Below, piece by piece: positions 38,801-52,800 of a DNA stretch of 64,000 nt; within the stretch, counting starts at the first letter, position 1; every line of letters starts with the position of its first letter. Both the position numbers and the translations under genes were made by a program. The stretch comes from Paramecium octaurelia. Lineage: Eukaryota > Ciliophora > Oligohymenophorea > Peniculida > Parameciidae. The notes beneath the pieces are model-generated. The model saw nothing but the letters and a program-made list of their open reading frames with translations, was not told the DNA's origin and ran no database searches. The stretch is from NCBI GenBank assembly GCA_905182995.1, contig CAJJDP010000176.1, forward strand, positions 31,875 through 95,874, read 5' to 3'.

Positions 38801-41800
38801 AAAATTTTGATTTTATTCCAATATTGATATTAAATCTACTAGTAATCCTTGTTCTACTTATTATGTCTTTTAATCTTTTTTATCTTTTTTTTTCTTTTAG
38901 ATGTAATTATCTAAGGTTGTTTACTCCACATAATATATTGTCATTTGAAATATGTAATAATTGTTAATATCCATCACATCATATTTAGTCTTAGGTTTTT
39001 TCATTCTAGCTTCAAAATTTTAATTAAAAATCTCTGCATATCTCAATGTTTCTTTTGTATTAATAACTGGTCGAAATTAAGTTTAATTGTCTAATTCTTT
39101 CTCAAAAATAGCATAAATTTCATTTCTTTCATCCAAATCTTATCTAAAAGGAGAATTATTATTAATGTTCTCAAGAAACAAGGAAATATATTTTTGCTCG
39201 TTGTCTGTAGTTAATCTATACTCATTGAATGAAGAGGAGATACATTAATATTATTTGGTAGAATACTCTCTTAATATTTCATTTTGTTGTTGTTGCGATT
39301 CACTTGTTATTTCTCCCCATAATTTATCAAATGCTTTTATAATTTAATCATCATTTTCTTTTAGTTTAGTAAGTTATTCTGGATCCTTACTAACTTAAAG
39401 AATAAAGTCATCAAGCGACTTGAATCCTTTTATGTTTTAATACTCCCTTTCAATATTTTTTATCTCTTCAAATACTATAATTTCTGAATCTTTTAAGGAG
39501 CTATTAATACGCTGGCTCAATTGCTTTACGTATTTAAGATAAATTTTTTTTTAAATTTGTTTATCCTATTTAAATAATGTTATTTATTCTTTTATATCTT
39601 ATTCGATCTGGCTAAACCTTATCCTAAGATCTTCATTTTTCTCAACTTAAATTTAATTAAACAAAGCCAAATTTTTCACATTACTACTTCTCACTCTATC
39701 ATTAATTTCACCTCCAATTTCATTTTTAAAACTAAAATTTTCTTAATCGTAAATTTGTTCAAATCTACTTTTCATCAATTAATCTTGCTTGTATTATATT
39801 AATTCAGCGAATTCCAATAAATCAGGTAAATTGCAAATAGTTTACCAATTAGTATTTATATTTTATATGAATAAGCTTAAACTTTACATTTGAGATGCGT
39901 CTGTTTGAGACTCAAACTTTTTAATAAAATTTTTAATCATTCTTATCCCATAAAGATAAGCTTCCTCTGAAAAGGTTTCATTAATTATTAATTATCTCCA
40001 ATTTTTCGTTATACCTAAACTTTCATTTTTTCTCCATAATTTCTCAATGCATGCAAATCCCAATATTTAAATATTGTCCTTTGAAATGTTCAAAAACTCA
40101 TTATAATCGATTGTTTAATTTTTTACATCTTACTCATTATTGTACTCTAAATTTAAATTATTGGCAATTCCCTGTATTTAGTTTAAAAATGGAGCAAAGT
40201 TGTTGGCATCGTTATTTTAATTAAAACACCAACTTAATTGTTTGATAGAAGAGAGATTAGATTTCATAGACACCAAAGTAAAAATACACATTTCAACTAA
40301 ATTTTTAAATTGTTGATGTATATCTCCTTTGACATTTATCAAAATTATATCACTTATAGCTAAAACAAAAAGAGCAATTTTTTTATCAAATTCTGGATCT
40401 ACTTAATTTGGATTCTATAATCCCTCTGAATCAAGTATAAGTATATAATCAAATAAATTATTAAAGTGTTCCTTAAATTGAATTTTTAGCAAATTCAAAT
40501 AAATGCCCTTTGTACATCTGCCAACGCTTGTCCAAAAATGGCATCCAAATATTTTATTTAAAATAGTAGATTTACCTGAACTTTAAGGTCCTAAAACACT
40601 TAATACCAAAACCTTCTCTTTTCCTAAATTTGTGAATTTATTTTTCAGTTAATCCAAAAATTTTTCATTTATTTTGAGAGAGTCACCATCTAGAAATTCA
40701 AAAGGTTCCCCTTTTTTAATCATTTCATATACTTTTTCTGCTGGATCAATGTATGTGTTAGCCAAACTTCTTTGATTTATTGCAATCAGCTCCCTCCAAA
40801 ACATTTCTATCCCAATATTTCTGTATCCGATATCTTCTAAATTTTGTTTTAGTTCTTGTTTGAGTTACTCCTATTATTATTTATATTCTTTATTTTTGCC
40901 TTCAAAATTTATAATAGATTGAGCTTCTTAGTTAGTTTCAGTCTTTTTAAGCTTAATTTGATCTCTGTCTTTTTTAAGTTTCATCAATTAGTCATTAATT
41001 TGCTAATTTTTTTCCTACAATTCATAAGTATTTCTTTCATTAAATTTTCTAACTTAATCTGTAAATTATAAATAAAGTGTATAATATGAGCTTTAGTCAA
41101 AAATTTTGCAAAACATCTTTAGAAGCTTTGATAATTAAGAGTTTTTAATAGAATTCTCTAACTTGATTAGTTATTATTTTATTTCTTCATTTTCTATGCT
41201 ATCCTGATTATTGTCAATCCCCTTTTAATTTATTTTGATATAGGATTCATTTTACCTTGAAGCATTTTCTTATTGCATAATTTAGCTTTATCTTTCTCTT
41301 AATTGCTTTAATTGGTATTCTATTGATCGTATAGGAAAGGCTTCTTAATCATAAAATCCAAAAGGCTTTAATATCAATCGGTTTAGCTCATTTTCTAAGT
41401 CCTTTATTATATCCCTATCTAATAAGAACTAGTGAGATGTTTGTTTTTCTTTTGTATCAAAATTTTTAATAATGTTTAAAAAATCATGATCTGTGACTAA
41501 TGATGATTATTCATCTCCTTCAATCTCACGAAAAAGAAAAGCTTAGGCTAGCTACAATTCTAACTCTTTTTAAGATTTATCCAAGCCTCTCTAAGCTAGA
41601 TCAATCAGTTTATGAAGTTTTATTCCATCTCTTTTTATTTGCTCTAAAATTTTCTTATATTATTCATTATTTTTATTATCTTCTAATTCTCCTTAGTAAT
41701 TTCTTATTAGAAAGCATACCTTATGGTTATCTATATTGAGAGTATTCTTGATTTTTTTTAACTAGTTATAATTTTCAATAAGTTCTAATTCAGAATCAAA

Positions 41801-44800
41801 TTGTATAATCCACATTTTAAACAAGGGCAAAATTTTAACCAAAATTTCAATAGGTATTTAACCATGAGCATCAGCCACACTAAGGTTTCTTGACCCATTA
41901 AATTATGTATCAAACATAATATCAATAGTATTATTGTTTAATTGGCAGGTATCCTAAGTCTCAAATTTTTCTTATTGATAAAATAATTAATTGATCAATT
42001 CTGTCTTTCCTATTTAAGCTTATTTTTCACTTAATGAAAAATTGATGATAGAGAAAGATGTCTTAAATACATAATAAAGTTTCTCATTAAATCCAAATAA
42101 ATCGATTTCCTCTTTAACGGCTTACAAGGATGGATTTTGAAATATTAAAGGGATAGGATACATACTTTAATAGAGTTTCAGCAACATAACTTTTAGTTCA
42201 TCATTAGAGTTGTTATAAAACAATTAAAACAAGGCCTTCATATTATTGATAATCTTCGTAGATTCTTTATTTTGACTTCTGTATGTAGTTATTATCGACA
42301 ATAGCTTTTTTGGTGATTCCCCTCTCTTAATAATGTTGAAAAAAAAAGGAATTAATGCCTTAAATTTTGATGTATCCTTTATATTATCCATCCAATCCTG
42401 AACAATTCTCATTTCTTATTGCGATGTTGTTTCGGTTAAGGAGATATTGAAATCTTCAAGAGTAAAACCACCATCTAAAGGACATTAATCAAATATATTT
42501 TTTTGAAGAAAGTAAACAGAATTTAATTGGATACGCTTAAAGTAATTTACTTTTCCCAATTCTTCCTTATAAAACTGAGGATTCTCCACAAATAATGATA
42601 AGCATTCCTCCAATAAATTTTAAATAAGGTCTCTAGAATTTAAAAATTTTATTAAGTTAAACTTGAAATTAAGTTTATCAATAATTTATCTTTTTTTAGC
42701 CCTCCAAATTTAATCGAAATCATAACAAGGCTAATCAAAAAAATAATGAAGATTAGATAGTATAAATTTTGAGATCTATTCATCCTTTTTAACCATAATT
42801 GTAAAAATAATTATTAATGTTCTTTTAAAAACACTAGGTGTAATATATTGCTTTTTATTTAATGAGAGTAAGTAATTCAATAGCCAAGGTCTTAGACTCA
42901 CAAATAGGGCTCTGAATGTTTGAATCTTAACATTATATTTTCCTGGGCACATTGGGACTAATTTTTTAAGAATATTCATATAATTGTTTTTGGTTTTAGG
43001 CTGTGAAATTAAATATTAATTGACTGTTGCCGCTAAAAGTATCTGAAATTTATTCTTTCCAAAAAGAACTTTCAAAGAAAATAATTCCTTTTCATTTAAT
43101 AGCAACAACTCCTTGATTAATTCTTCTGAAAATTAGGATGTTTGTTCAAATGAGAATTCTTCTTGCTTTCTTTCTAAGTTATAATTTTCTATAAAATAAT
43201 CGTTTAAGCACATCAATGCCCTTAAAAGCTTGAAAGATTAACTTATCTTATATAGCCTGATGATGCTTGCTATTAATTTATTGAATTTTGGATTCAACAA
43301 TTCTAAAAATAACACAATTTCTCCATATGATAATTTTTATTCTTGATTTATTAATTCACTTATGTATATATCAATTTCATCGCTCTTCTGAAGTATAAAT
43401 TGTAACTTTAAATCTTTTATTTTTTCATCATTAAATTCTCTTTAAGGATTCTAGAACAAAAGCAATATAACAAATTGCTATTAAGTTGTTAAGCTCGAAA
43501 CAAAATTTTAATTAAGAATCTCTTATGAACAATTCTTTATCAAATCATCTTACTTTTTCAAAGTAGCATCATTATCTTAACTGGTATCATTTTATTCTCC
43601 TCTTAAACTTTGTTCAACATTTTAATTCTATTGAGTGAACTAGATTCTTAATTTTTTCAATTTAAATATAGGTATAAATCTTAAAATGCTTAATTAACAA
43701 TATAAATCAGTTTATAAAACGCTTTGAATATCCTTTTTGATTAATTAATAAATTAAATTGTAATTATTTTGTTAGAACTCTTAATAGATGAATATTTTTT
43801 CTTTTTCTAGATATTCTTCTTTTTAACATGAAAATTATATTAAATGATGGATTATAAAAAGGTAAATTTAATCTTAGCTATTTTCTTTTACTTTAGAAAT
43901 AAAACTCTTTATCAATCTTAACTTTTATTCAATTTTTGTGAGTTTTTTTAGATTAATTTGCAATTAATTAAATTCACCATATTTCTGTTAGCAATATTAC
44001 TACCAAAAGTAGAAGATTATGCTAAAGTACAGGCTCTCAAATCCATGATAATTCAAAATATTTTAATCTACTTTTTTGAAATCTATTTTATATTCCCGTT
44101 TAACATTCTCACAATAAAGTAACTGTGAAACTTATTTTTTAACATTCTCAAGTGCTTTTTCTTTTGTTGAAATAGTGCAGAGCTTAATAAATATTTATTA
44201 ATCAAAGGAGAGAGATTATAATTCTGTTGAAAAATCTTAACAGTTTTTTCCTTCCAATTAAATGGCAGAAATAATTTTATTAATCATTTCATAGTTTTCT
44301 GTTTGCAATAAATTATTTTCGTACTCTAAAAATTACAAAACTTATTCTTCTAATAAAGCACCTATAGTCATTTCTAATTTTTTTGCTTCTGATTCATCAA
44401 GATCATTATTCTTGTCTATAAACCCTAATAAAATTTTAAATATATCTTTATAAGGATATCCCCATTCTGTAATCTTTGATAAACGATTGAGATTCAAAAG
44501 GTCGACAACTTTTTCTTTAAGTTTTTATATAATTTCAAAATTATTTATAATTATTGGGTTGATATTGTTTTAATCACAAAACTCTTTTTATTTTAAGAGA
44601 TTTATTAACTATTACCAGTCTGTTTGTTGAATTAGTTATTAGTAAATCTTTTTATAATCGATAACTTCCTGGATTTCAGTTGAAATATCTTCTGTAGTTA
44701 AATATTCCAATTCGAGTTTCTTTACATAGATAAAGGTTTATTAATTAGCTTTAATGTAGATAAGAGCAGCCTTTTGATCTTTCTCATTCAGTTTTTNTTC

Positions 44801-46725
44801 AACAATTCTAAAAATAACACAATTTCTCCATATGATAATTTTTATTCTTGATTTATTAATTCACTTATGTATATATCAATTTCATCGCTCTTCTGAAGTA
44901 TAAATTGTAACTTTAAATCTTTTATTTTTTCATCATTAAATTCTCTTTAAGGATTCTAGAACAAAAGCAATATAACAAATTGCTATTAAGTTGTTAAGCT
45001 CGAAACAAAATTTTAATTAAGAATCTCTTATGAACAATTCTTTATCAAATCATCTTACTTTTTCAAAGTAGCATCATTATCTTAACTGGTATCATTTTAT
45101 TCTCCTCTTAAACTTTGTTCAACATTTTAATTCTATTGAGTGAACTAGATTCTTAATTTTTTCAATTTAAATATAGGTATAAATCTTAAAATGCTTAATT
45201 AACAATATAAATCAGTTTATAAAACGCTTTGAATATCCTTTTTGATTAATTAATAAATTAAATTGTAATTATTTTGTTAGAACTCTTAATAGATGAATAT
45301 TTTTTCTTTTTCTAGATATTCTTCTTTTTAACATGAAAATTATATTAAATGATGGATTATAAAAAGGTAAATTTAATCTTAGCTATTTTCTTTTACTTTA
45401 GAAATAAAACTCTTTATCAATCTTAACTTTTATTCAATTTTTGTGAGTTTTTTTAGATTAATTTGCAATTAATTAAATTCACCATATTTCTGTTAGCAAT
45501 ATTACTACCAAAAGTAGAAGATTATGCTAAAGTACAGGCTCTCAAATCCATGATAATTCAAAATATTTTAATCTACTTTTTTGAAATCTATTTTATATTC
45601 CCGTTTAACATTCTCACAATAAAGTAACTGTGAAACTTATTTTTTAACATTCTCAAGTGCTTTTTCTTTTGTTGAAATAGTGCAGAGCTTAATAAATATT
45701 TATTAATCAAAGGAGAGAGATTATAATTCTGTTGAAAAATCTTAACAGTTTTTTCCTTCCAATTAAATGGCAGAAATAATTTTATTAATCATTTCATAGT
45801 TTTCTGTTTGCAATAAATTATTTTCGTACTCTAAAAATTACAAAACTTATTCTTCTAATAAAGCACCTATAGTCATTTCTAATTTTTTTGCTTCTGATTC
45901 ATCAAGATCATTATTCTTGTCTATAAACCCTAATAAAATTTTAAATATATCTTTATAAGGATATCCCCATTCTGTAATCTTTGATAAACGATTGAGATTC
46001 AAAAGGTCGACAACTTTTTCTTTAAGTTTTTATATAATTTCAAAATTATTTATAATTATTGGGTTGATATTGTTTTAATCACAAAACTCTTTTTATTTTA
46101 AGAGATTTATTAACTATTACCAGTCTGTTTGTTGAATTAGTTATTAGTAAATCTTTTTATAATCGATAACTTCCTGGATTTCAGTTGAAATATCTTCTGT
46201 AGTTAAATATTCCAATTCGAGTTTCTTTACATAGATAAAGGTTTATTAATTAGCTTTAATGTAGATAAGAGCAGCCTTTTGATCTTTCTCATTCAGTTTT
46301 TCAAATATGTCTTTAAACATCTCTAAAATCTCGCATTCATCACTCCAGATGCCCTCATTTATTTGATCACATAATTCTACCAATTATTCTGCTACTCCTT
46401 CATCACTAATTTAATGTTAATTCATAAGAAAAATAAAATACTTTGAAAAAGATATATATCATTCATAATTCTATTAAAATTCTAATAATGAAAAAAATCT
46501 CAAAAGCTCCAAAATTAAATTGGAACATGTTTCTATAACTAGATTCTTGTTAAACTTATAATTAACAGGGGATTCATCATAAGTAATTTAAAATAACTTT
46601 GCCTTATGGTTAGAATATTCATTTGGATTGGTTGATGCTCGTTTATTCTGTGAATAAACATTATTAGGAATTTTCTATTCATCCTTCTGCAATTTTCTTT
46701 GCTTGAAGGGTGAATGAAGCAGCAT
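35835..46725 (-). CDS. Giant VLIG-type GTPase with zinc motif and C-terminal vWA domain
   Basis: A protein of roughly 3,000 residues once the duplicated 1.5 kb is discounted. Start ATG 46725 (MLLHSPFKQRKLQKDEQK). The N-terminal third is helical and acidic. The G domain reads LGPQSSGKSTILNKIFG (P-loop, 40560-40600), GRCTKGIYLN, and LDSEGLQNP (G3); this set is typical of very large inducible GTPases. A long helical middle contains tandem QYQN repeats (about 38590-38780). Near 36850-36890 is CRHTCPMCKRKCD followed by HKHKCSNGHQLRG, a Cys/His zinc-binding pattern. A 25-nt intron then leads to a von Willebrand A domain (36440-35880) with MIDAS parts DSGSM, SGGTDFGSAF and YTDGG. The stop is TGA 35835-35837. 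Many introns are unresolved. Animal VLIGs are linked to immune responses; here the role is unknown. Confidence 0.75.
38580..38785 (-). repeat. 27-nt tandem repeat coding YQGQYQN(N/T) units in the VLIG gene
   Basis: About seven degenerate 27-nt units. In the VLIG reading frame (minus strand) they encode nine-residue steps such as AYQGQYQNN and SYQGQYQNT, with Gln encoded mostly by TAA/TAG. The plus strand shows a matching shadow frame. It lies downstream of the G domain. Confidence 0.75.
43293..44796 (+). repeat. Contig-overlap duplicate 1, first copy (1504 bp)
   Basis: This stretch reappears at 44798-46301 with a constant offset of 1505. The copy starts immediately after the N at 44797 and the first copy ends immediately before it. 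Both edges coinciding with the gap base shows an unmerged overlap of two contigs. It carries part of the VLIG gene. Confidence 0.95.
44797..44797. other. Assembly gap base (N)
   Basis: Single N joining two overlapping contigs. Confidence 0.98.
44798..46301 (+). repeat. Contig-overlap duplicate 1, second copy
   Basis: Same sequence as 43293-44796. Reading the VLIG gene correctly means skipping one of the two copies. Confidence 0.95.
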
Positions 46726-47346
46726 TGAATGAAAAATATCGTCAAAATTAGTTCTTCTTCAATGGATTAATATGAAAAAGTTAACAAAATGACTTTTTTT
46801 ACTTTATTAACCTAATTTATATTTATAAGTTTAATGAAGTTTATGAATTCTTAAACTTCTAAGAACCTTAATTTTTTGAAAAAAAAATTAAATGTTATTA
46901 TGTAATAACTGAATCGTATTTCGCTATCACTCAACTACATAAAATCACCCCATCTATTCTAAAGTAATTAAAAGATAAAATTAAAAATTCCAGAGATGTT
47001 GACTAATGAAAAACAAATTCCAAAATAAGTTATTGATTTCACTCTGAATAATTTTATTAAAAGATAATAAATAGAATCTAAAACTTAGGAGGATTTGAAA
47101 GGTTGATGACATTTATTGAAAGCTTTTGATGAAAATATGGTTGATGACGATAAACTATAACTCCAAATTTGATATTATACGCCATTCTAAAGAGTCTGAA
47201 TAATTGATAATAAATATAAAAAAAATAAATAAATTCACCTCTAATATCTGAATCGGATCTAAACACCATAATTAAAATGTAAAAATAAAATGGGTCAACT
47301 AAAGATCACATTCTTTCACTTATAATGAAAATTCTAATTTGTATTT
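45811..47346 (+). repeat. Contig-overlap duplicate 2, first copy (1536 bp)
   Basis: Repeated at 47348-48883 with offset 1537, with edges exactly at the N of 47347. It contains the 5' end of the VLIG gene and upstream DNA. The part 45811-46301 is thereby present three times in the window (also at 44306-44796). Confidence 0.95.
47078..47269 (-). other. Possible small gene relic, vWA-like (also at 48615-48806)
   Basis: On the minus strand an open frame includes YNIKFGVIVYRHQPY and LSINVINLSNPP, reminiscent of the middle of vWA domains of the alpha-kinase/vWA type (FGVIxYRDHPP...). Upstream and downstream parts of such a domain were not found. It may be a decayed fragment or chance. The identical copy at 48615-48806 comes from the contig overlap. 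Confidence 0.2.
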
Positions 47347-47347
47347 N
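47347..47347. other. Assembly gap base (N)
   Basis: Single N joining two overlapping contigs. Confidence 0.98.
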
Positions 47348-48262
47348 CAATAAATTATTTTCGTACTCTAAAAATTACAAAACTTATTCTTCTAATAAAG
47401 CACCTATAGTCATTTCTAATTTTTTTGCTTCTGATTCATCAAGATCATTATTCTTGTCTATAAACCCTAATAAAATTTTAAATATATCTTTATAAGGATA
47501 TCCCCATTCTGTAATCTTTGATAAACGATTGAGATTCAAAAGGTCGACAACTTTTTCTTTAAGTTTTTATATAATTTCAAAATTATTTATAATTATTGGG
47601 TTGATATTGTTTTAATCACAAAACTCTTTTTATTTTAAGAGATTTATTAACTATTACCAGTCTGTTTGTTGAATTAGTTATTAGTAAATCTTTTTATAAT
47701 CGATAACTTCCTGGATTTCAGTTGAAATATCTTCTGTAGTTAAATATTCCAATTCGAGTTTCTTTACATAGATAAAGGTTTATTAATTAGCTTTAATGTA
47801 GATAAGAGCAGCCTTTTGATCTTTCTCATTCAGTTTTTCAAATATGTCTTTAAACATCTCTAAAATCTCGCATTCATCACTCCAGATGCCCTCATTTATT
47901 TGATCACATAATTCTACCAATTATTCTGCTACTCCTTCATCACTAATTTAATGTTAATTCATAAGAAAAATAAAATACTTTGAAAAAGATATATATCATT
48001 CATAATTCTATTAAAATTCTAATAATGAAAAAAATCTCAAAAGCTCCAAAATTAAATTGGAACATGTTTCTATAACTAGATTCTTGTTAAACTTATAATT
48101 AACAGGGGATTCATCATAAGTAATTTAAAATAACTTTGCCTTATGGTTAGAATATTCATTTGGATTGGTTGATGCTCGTTTATTCTGTGAATAAACATTA
48201 TTAGGAATTTTCTATTCATCCTTCTGCAATTTTCTTTGCTTGAAGGGTGAATGAAGCAGCAT
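47348..48262 (-). CDS. Duplicate N-terminal fragment of the VLIG gene (assembly copy)
   Basis: Identical to the first part of the VLIG gene, from the same ATG (here 48262) to the contig edge at 47348, where it stops at the gap base. It covers the lead MLLHSPFKQ, the exon with EQLVELCDQINEGIW and the following helical region. It is not an independent gene but the overlap copy of 45811-46725. Confidence 0.9.
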
Positions 48263-48883
48263 TGAATGAAAAATATCGTCAAAATTAGTTCTTCTTCAAT
48301 GGATTAATATGAAAAAGTTAACAAAATGACTTTTTTTACTTTATTAACCTAATTTATATTTATAAGTTTAATGAAGTTTATGAATTCTTAAACTTCTAAG
48401 AACCTTAATTTTTTGAAAAAAAAATTAAATGTTATTATGTAATAACTGAATCGTATTTCGCTATCACTCAACTACATAAAATCACCCCATCTATTCTAAA
48501 GTAATTAAAAGATAAAATTAAAAATTCCAGAGATGTTGACTAATGAAAAACAAATTCCAAAATAAGTTATTGATTTCACTCTGAATAATTTTATTAAAAG
48601 ATAATAAATAGAATCTAAAACTTAGGAGGATTTGAAAGGTTGATGACATTTATTGAAAGCTTTTGATGAAAATATGGTTGATGACGATAAACTATAACTC
48701 CAAATTTGATATTATACGCCATTCTAAAGAGTCTGAATAATTGATAATAAATATAAAAAAAATAAATAAATTCACCTCTAATATCTGAATCGGATCTAAA
48801 CACCATAATTAAAATGTAAAAATAAAATGGGTCAACTAAAGATCACATTCTTTCACTTATAATGAAAATTCTAATTTGTATTT
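47348..48883 (+). repeat. Contig-overlap duplicate 2, second copy
   Basis: Same sequence as 45811-47346. The sequence after 48883 is the true continuation. Confidence 0.95.
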
Positions 48884-49871
48884 GAAATAAAAAAAATAAT
48901 TATTATTATTGTAAGAAAGAAATACACCATAGCTATCTCAATAATATTGGTTAATTCCATCGACATACAAGTTTAAAATTCATATTTGTTATTGAGGCTT
49001 AAATTAGGAAGTTGAAATTCAAAGGAAAATATATTAAAGAATCTAGGATTTTGAAAATTTAGAATAACACAGGAAGCAATGTAGATCTCATCATTACAAA
49101 TTCAATCTAAATTATAATTACTTAATTAATATATTCATCTTTTTATATATAATTAGAACAACAATTTTAGTAGAAATTAAAGAACAATAACAAGATAATT
49201 AATATAAAAATATTCACGAAATTAAATTAATTAACAATAATAATCATAATCTCAAAAATCTAATATTACTAATAACATCCAAAAATTTAATCATAATAAT
49301 AATTCAAAAACCCTAATCTATAAATAATAACGTAGCATTCACAATTGATTTCTTTATCAACTTTTATTTTCTTTTTTATCACAATATTTAATAGAGATTC
49401 GAAATCTCGTCTCTTTATTAATTATATTCCAAAACATCTCTAAACTTCTCACTTAATTACAAATTTATACTCTATATATAATTTTAATCAAGGTAATAAG
49501 TAGTTTCGTTCAATATATAGGAGAATATTTTATTGATTTATACATTTGATTCTGCTCTAAATATGGATGTTGATTTTTAAATACATTTTCCACTTGAACC
49601 ATAATGTAATTATACTTAATCTAACTTAAAATTCCTTTCATCTCTTTAATTATTGTATTATTTAAAATGAAATCATAATTAATTAACGTAATTGTGATTT
49701 AAAGAATTCTTCTCTAACTTTTGTATTTCACATAGAAGTTCCATTTTGATATCGACGTTTATTTTAGCATAAAAATATCTCTTATCCATTTTTCTTGTAA
49801 TTCTTTTTGTTGATATAAGTTATTTTTACTTTTTACTTTCAAGATTTTTAGAAATATTTTTAACATTATTA
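48884..49871. other. AT-rich divergent intergenic region
   Basis: Nearly 1 kb of very AT-rich DNA upstream of the cysteine-rich gene. No convincing frame, no RNA gene. A CCCTAA-like stretch near 49310 is too short to be telomeric and does not match Paramecium telomere units. Confidence 0.45.
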
Positions 49872-52800
49872 ATGATCATACTAATCTGTGCTATTTTTGT
49901 AATCATTCAATAGATTAGTTGTGCGTGGGTGAGAATAAGTTCATATCTAACAACAATCAAGCAATTTAGTAACACAGATACTGATGGATTCATAAGTCAA
50001 TTTGGTAATCCAAATATACCTGCTAATTATATGACTTGCTCAGCAGAAGGGAGCTATATAACTTTAAATGCTTAATCACAATCAGCAACATATATGAACA
50101 GTTTATCAGCAAATTCCTAATCAATGTATTTTATCACATACGATCTCATATTTTTTAACTTGTGGAATAATACGGATTTTGTATTGTACAGTATTGGCTC
50201 CAATTTGAAATTAATAACTTATGATGAGATCGAAAAAGTAAGTGTTTCTAAAGGATTCTGCAATAATTAAGTTGCAATCATTTAATCTATCAATACTACA
50301 ATAAATTCTACTTATATTTCTGGTTACCATAAATTTGAGATCAACTCTCTAAGCGCAAGTGTCTCAATGAAAAATTTAGTCGTATCTGCCCTCTAGTGTC
50401 ATGGAACTTGCAGATTATGTTTCGGAAGCAAATTTAACTAGTGTACTCATTGTTTTGTTTATGGTACTCTTACATCTGAGAATGCATGTACATACTCATG
50501 CCCAAGCACAGCTATGTATTTTGTGAAAAATTAGGGTTGCAGGCCTACATGCCAGATTAGTTAATAAAAGTATGTGAAAGGAGTTTGCGAACCTTATTCA
50601 AGTATTGATTATTATAATTAGTTTCCACCTTTCTTAGTCTTTATATTTCATATTATAAATCTACAGAGTAATTTAAATGGCAAATTATTTATGATTTTCA
50701 GTAATTAAATACAGCATTACCAGAAAATAGACAATACGATGGTTATTATATTTATGGATTGTTTATAAATAAACAAGGGCTATATAGAGTTCTAACATTG
50801 CCGACAAATTCAGGATCATTCATGATAGCGTTTACTCTTGATCTAGTGCTCTTTAATAAAATGCCACCTTTAAGTAGTATTCAATTTTTAATAAATGATA
50901 CTTACTATGGTTAACTATATACCGATGATTAAGGTAATTTGAAAGCGGACAAATTATTCAGATATTATACTGAAACCAAATAAAATACAGTGTTTAATGG
51001 TATTTCTTATACTGATAATCTGTATAATATTTTATATTTCTATGCCAATATATCAAATACTGTCATTATAAAAATCATAGGGAACTATTCGTAAATTTAT
51101 TTTATATTGTAGAGATCCAAATGCTGGTTGGGGATTAAGAAGTTTTTATGTTTATTCTGGGTATTGCCCAATCAATTGCTTGAAATGTGAAGAAAAATTT
51201 AAATGCGCTTAGTGCTAAGGTGGATATTTGAAATCGAAATGGGGGACATGTAGTTTATGTTTAGGTTCTTATTAATAAAAAATTAATACCACCCATTGTT
51301 AGGAAGACGATGATCAAACAAATTGTAAATCTCATCGTTATATTAGATTCTAAATACATTATTAAAGAATTCATAGGTCTAGAATTAGATCTAGAAGCAT
51401 ATCCAGAATATACCCTTTTAAGTGCTGGTGGCCAAAACTTTCTTAAGGGATCAGGAATTTATTATTCAATTTGGAAATCCCAATACAGAATATTTGGAGG
51501 TCCTTTTATTTGGGCATAGGCAAAGTTTTAAAGAATTGTTGCAATAGAAGATCCTCATCATGCTATAACTATTTCTTTTTTTGTGATTTTCGGGCCTAAT
51601 TTCCCTGAAGATGGATCATTTATTTTTAGTTTAGATGGAATTCCTTAAACAATATTGACATCGAGTAATTCAGCAGAAATAGCGATCAAACATAAATAAA
51701 ACCATTCATAAAATAGCATAATAGTTTAGTTTGAGTGCTCAGGCATAAATAATGAACCTATCGATGGTTTTTGTGGGTTTTATTAGTTTTATGTTACAGT
51801 TCATTAATGCAAACCTAAGTGCAGCTCTTGTTCAAATGATTCAAATTGCTCAGATTCAACTTATACAGAATCGATAACTCAATGCTAAGATAACTAATAC
51901 TTTGATTAATATCAGGATAAATGTTAGAGTTGCCCCACAACCTGTATGACTTGCACCTCTTTTTAAAATTGTTTAACTTGTGTTGCAACCTTCTAAAATC
52001 CAGTTTAAGGCTGTATTTGTGCTTCTAATTAATATCTGGAATCTAACTAATGTAATGATTGTCCTTAGAATTGTAATCAATGCATTAGTTCTTTATAATG
52101 TACAGAATGTATTCCAAACTTGTTTAGAATATTAGTGAATAATTAATGTGTTTGCTAGGATAGTTATTTTGAATATAATTAAGAATAAACATGCAAAAAA
52201 TGTGTAGAGAATTGTCTAAAATGTAAGTTATTAAATGAATGTGAGATTTGTTTAGTTGGATATTAGTTAAGTGGTAATAATACTTGTGCTTAAAATCCGA
52301 ATACATATTTTGTGGAAACACTTTAAAAATATTTGGATTGCCCATCTTCATCAACATGTAATCCATGCTAAGGAATAACTGTGTCATGTGAATGTAGTGA
52401 TAAGATAATTACAGAGGGCGAATATTGTGATGATGGAAATTCAATTTAATATGATGGATGCTTTGAATGTAAATTCTAGTGTTAACCATAATGCAGTAAA
52501 TGTATTGATGGAATCTGTTATGAATGTGCTACATTGGGTTGGTATTTAGATGTTTCTTAGTCAACTTATTAATGCAAAGAAGTTTGTTGGGATGGACTAA
52601 TCGTTGGAAACGAAAAATGTGATGATGCTATAACTACATCCAATTGCAGAGATTGTAAATACTATTGTAGAACTGATTGCGTAGAATGTGATTATTAGAA
52701 TGGTAAATGCATTAGATGTAGAGAGGGTCTAATTCCTGAAAACAATTATTGCAAAAATATTTGTGGAGACGGCATTGTTGTATCAGCTATTGATATTTCT

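Noticed and set aside
38602-38967. Plus-strand repeat protein (MRYSNINLN units)
   Set aside because: It is the antisense shadow of the QYQN repeat in the VLIG gene; the minus strand carries the continuous coding frame on both sides.
44797-48883. True tandem duplication of the VLIG 5' region
   Set aside because: Copy edges coincide with single N bases and copies appear identical, so an assembly overlap explains it better.
49250-49330. Telomere-like CCCTAA stretch
   Set aside because: Only one short occurrence, and Paramecium telomeres use CCCCAA/CCCAAA units in long arrays.
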